A DNA stretch of 13,797 bases from the NCBI GenBank assembly GCA_023489135.1, contig JAMDCE010000543.1, positions 1-13,797 on the forward strand, in the 5' to 3' direction. Below the pieces are notes generated by a model. It saw only the letters and a program-made list of their open reading frames with translations. It was not told the origin of the DNA and ran no database searches. This DNA comes from Chloroflexota bacterium (lineage in GTDB: Bacteria > Chloroflexota > Chloroflexia > JAMDCE01). This document shows positions 13,655 to 13,797 of the stretch, in pieces. Made by a program: the position numbers and the translations under genes. How positions within the stretch are numbered: the first letter of the stretch is position 1; every line of letters starts with the position of its first letter.

Positions 13655-13683
13655 AGGCTAACATTACTTTTCAGTCTTGTCAA
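13655..13683 (-). promoter_or_regulatory. Promoter of the M24 gene
   Basis: On the minus strand a perfect TTGACA (13683-13678) lies 17 bp before TAGCCT (13660-13655). The -10 is poor, but a TGT triplet just before it makes an extended -10. The leader would be about 95 nt. Confidence 0.5.
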
Positions 13684-13740
13684 CTGCCTGAAATATCCGG
13701 TAGTGTTCGCAGGATTGCAGAAAAGTCATTTGCTTGATAG

Positions 13741-13797
13741 CTAGGCCGCAAGAAGAGCCTCCTCCAGTAACTGTACCCAAGGTTCGGTTGAGTTTTC
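13741..13797 (-). CDS. Possible C-terminal end of a gene entering from the right edge
   Basis: On the minus strand one frame is open from the window edge to TAG (13743-13741) and encodes the 18 residues ENSTEPWVQLLEEALLAA, which look like an ordinary helical protein end. The M24 promoter follows about 58 bp later. The piece is too short to identify, and an open frame of this length can occur by chance. Confidence 0.3.
   Translation of the reverse strand, partial: ENSTEPWVQLLEEALLAA

Noticed and set aside
12852..13661. Plus-strand open frame of 269 codons opposite the M24 gene
   Set aside because: It is a mirror frame of a recognisable gene, has no family likeness, and runs through the M24 ribosome site and promoter.

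Overview
Bacterial chromosomal window of moderately high G+C (upper 50s percent by eye). The genes are short transcription units on both strands with sigma70-type promoters, and the tRNA encodes its CCA end. I cannot fix the taxon from this sequence. The secreted S8 peptidase with an NSATW repeat tail and the large membrane GGDEF/HD-GYP protein would fit a deep-branching actinobacterial or chloroflexotal lineage, but that is inference.

Layout. (1) 142-1289: a promoter and a low-specificity L-threonine aldolase. (2) About 1.3-4.6 kb: an accessory, visibly more A+T-rich stretch. It carries a type II restriction-modification pair (beta-class SPPY methyltransferase and XcyI-like PD-(D/E)XK endonuclease, expected target CCCGGG), then a two-gene cassette of an HEPN-like protein and an uncharacterised 132-aa protein whose genes overlap by ATGA. 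(3) 4653-6437 (-): an aryl-acid (EntE-like) AMP ligase with no pathway partners in view. (4) 6738-8390 (-): a secreted subtilisin-like peptidase ending in eleven NSATW pentapeptides. (5) 8391-8698: a dense divergent control region. (6) 8699-11554: a 951-aa membrane protein with two membrane modules, one before a GGDEF domain and one before an HD-GYP domain. (7) 11907-12056: tRNA-Thr(CGU) with a very good promoter, then a histidine-kinase remnant. (8) 12345-13553 (-): an M24 pita-bread protein with most metal ligands replaced. Sequence at both window edges hints at further genes outside.

How the parts work together. The restriction-modification pair appears translationally coupled: the methyltransferase stop codon abuts a hairpin that holds the endonuclease Shine-Dalgarno in its stem and its ATG in the loop. 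CCCGGG, the expected target, occurs only once in the window by hand count. The S8 peptidase and the c-di-GMP protein diverge from one intergenic region in which each gene has its own 11-bp-period direct-repeat box, in the same orientation relative to the gene. This suggests joint control by one OmpR/PhoB-type regulator, linking an extracellular protease to c-di-GMP turnover. The strongest candidates for something undescribed are the HEPN-like/132-aa cassette, the protease-cyclase divergon and the pentapeptide tail.
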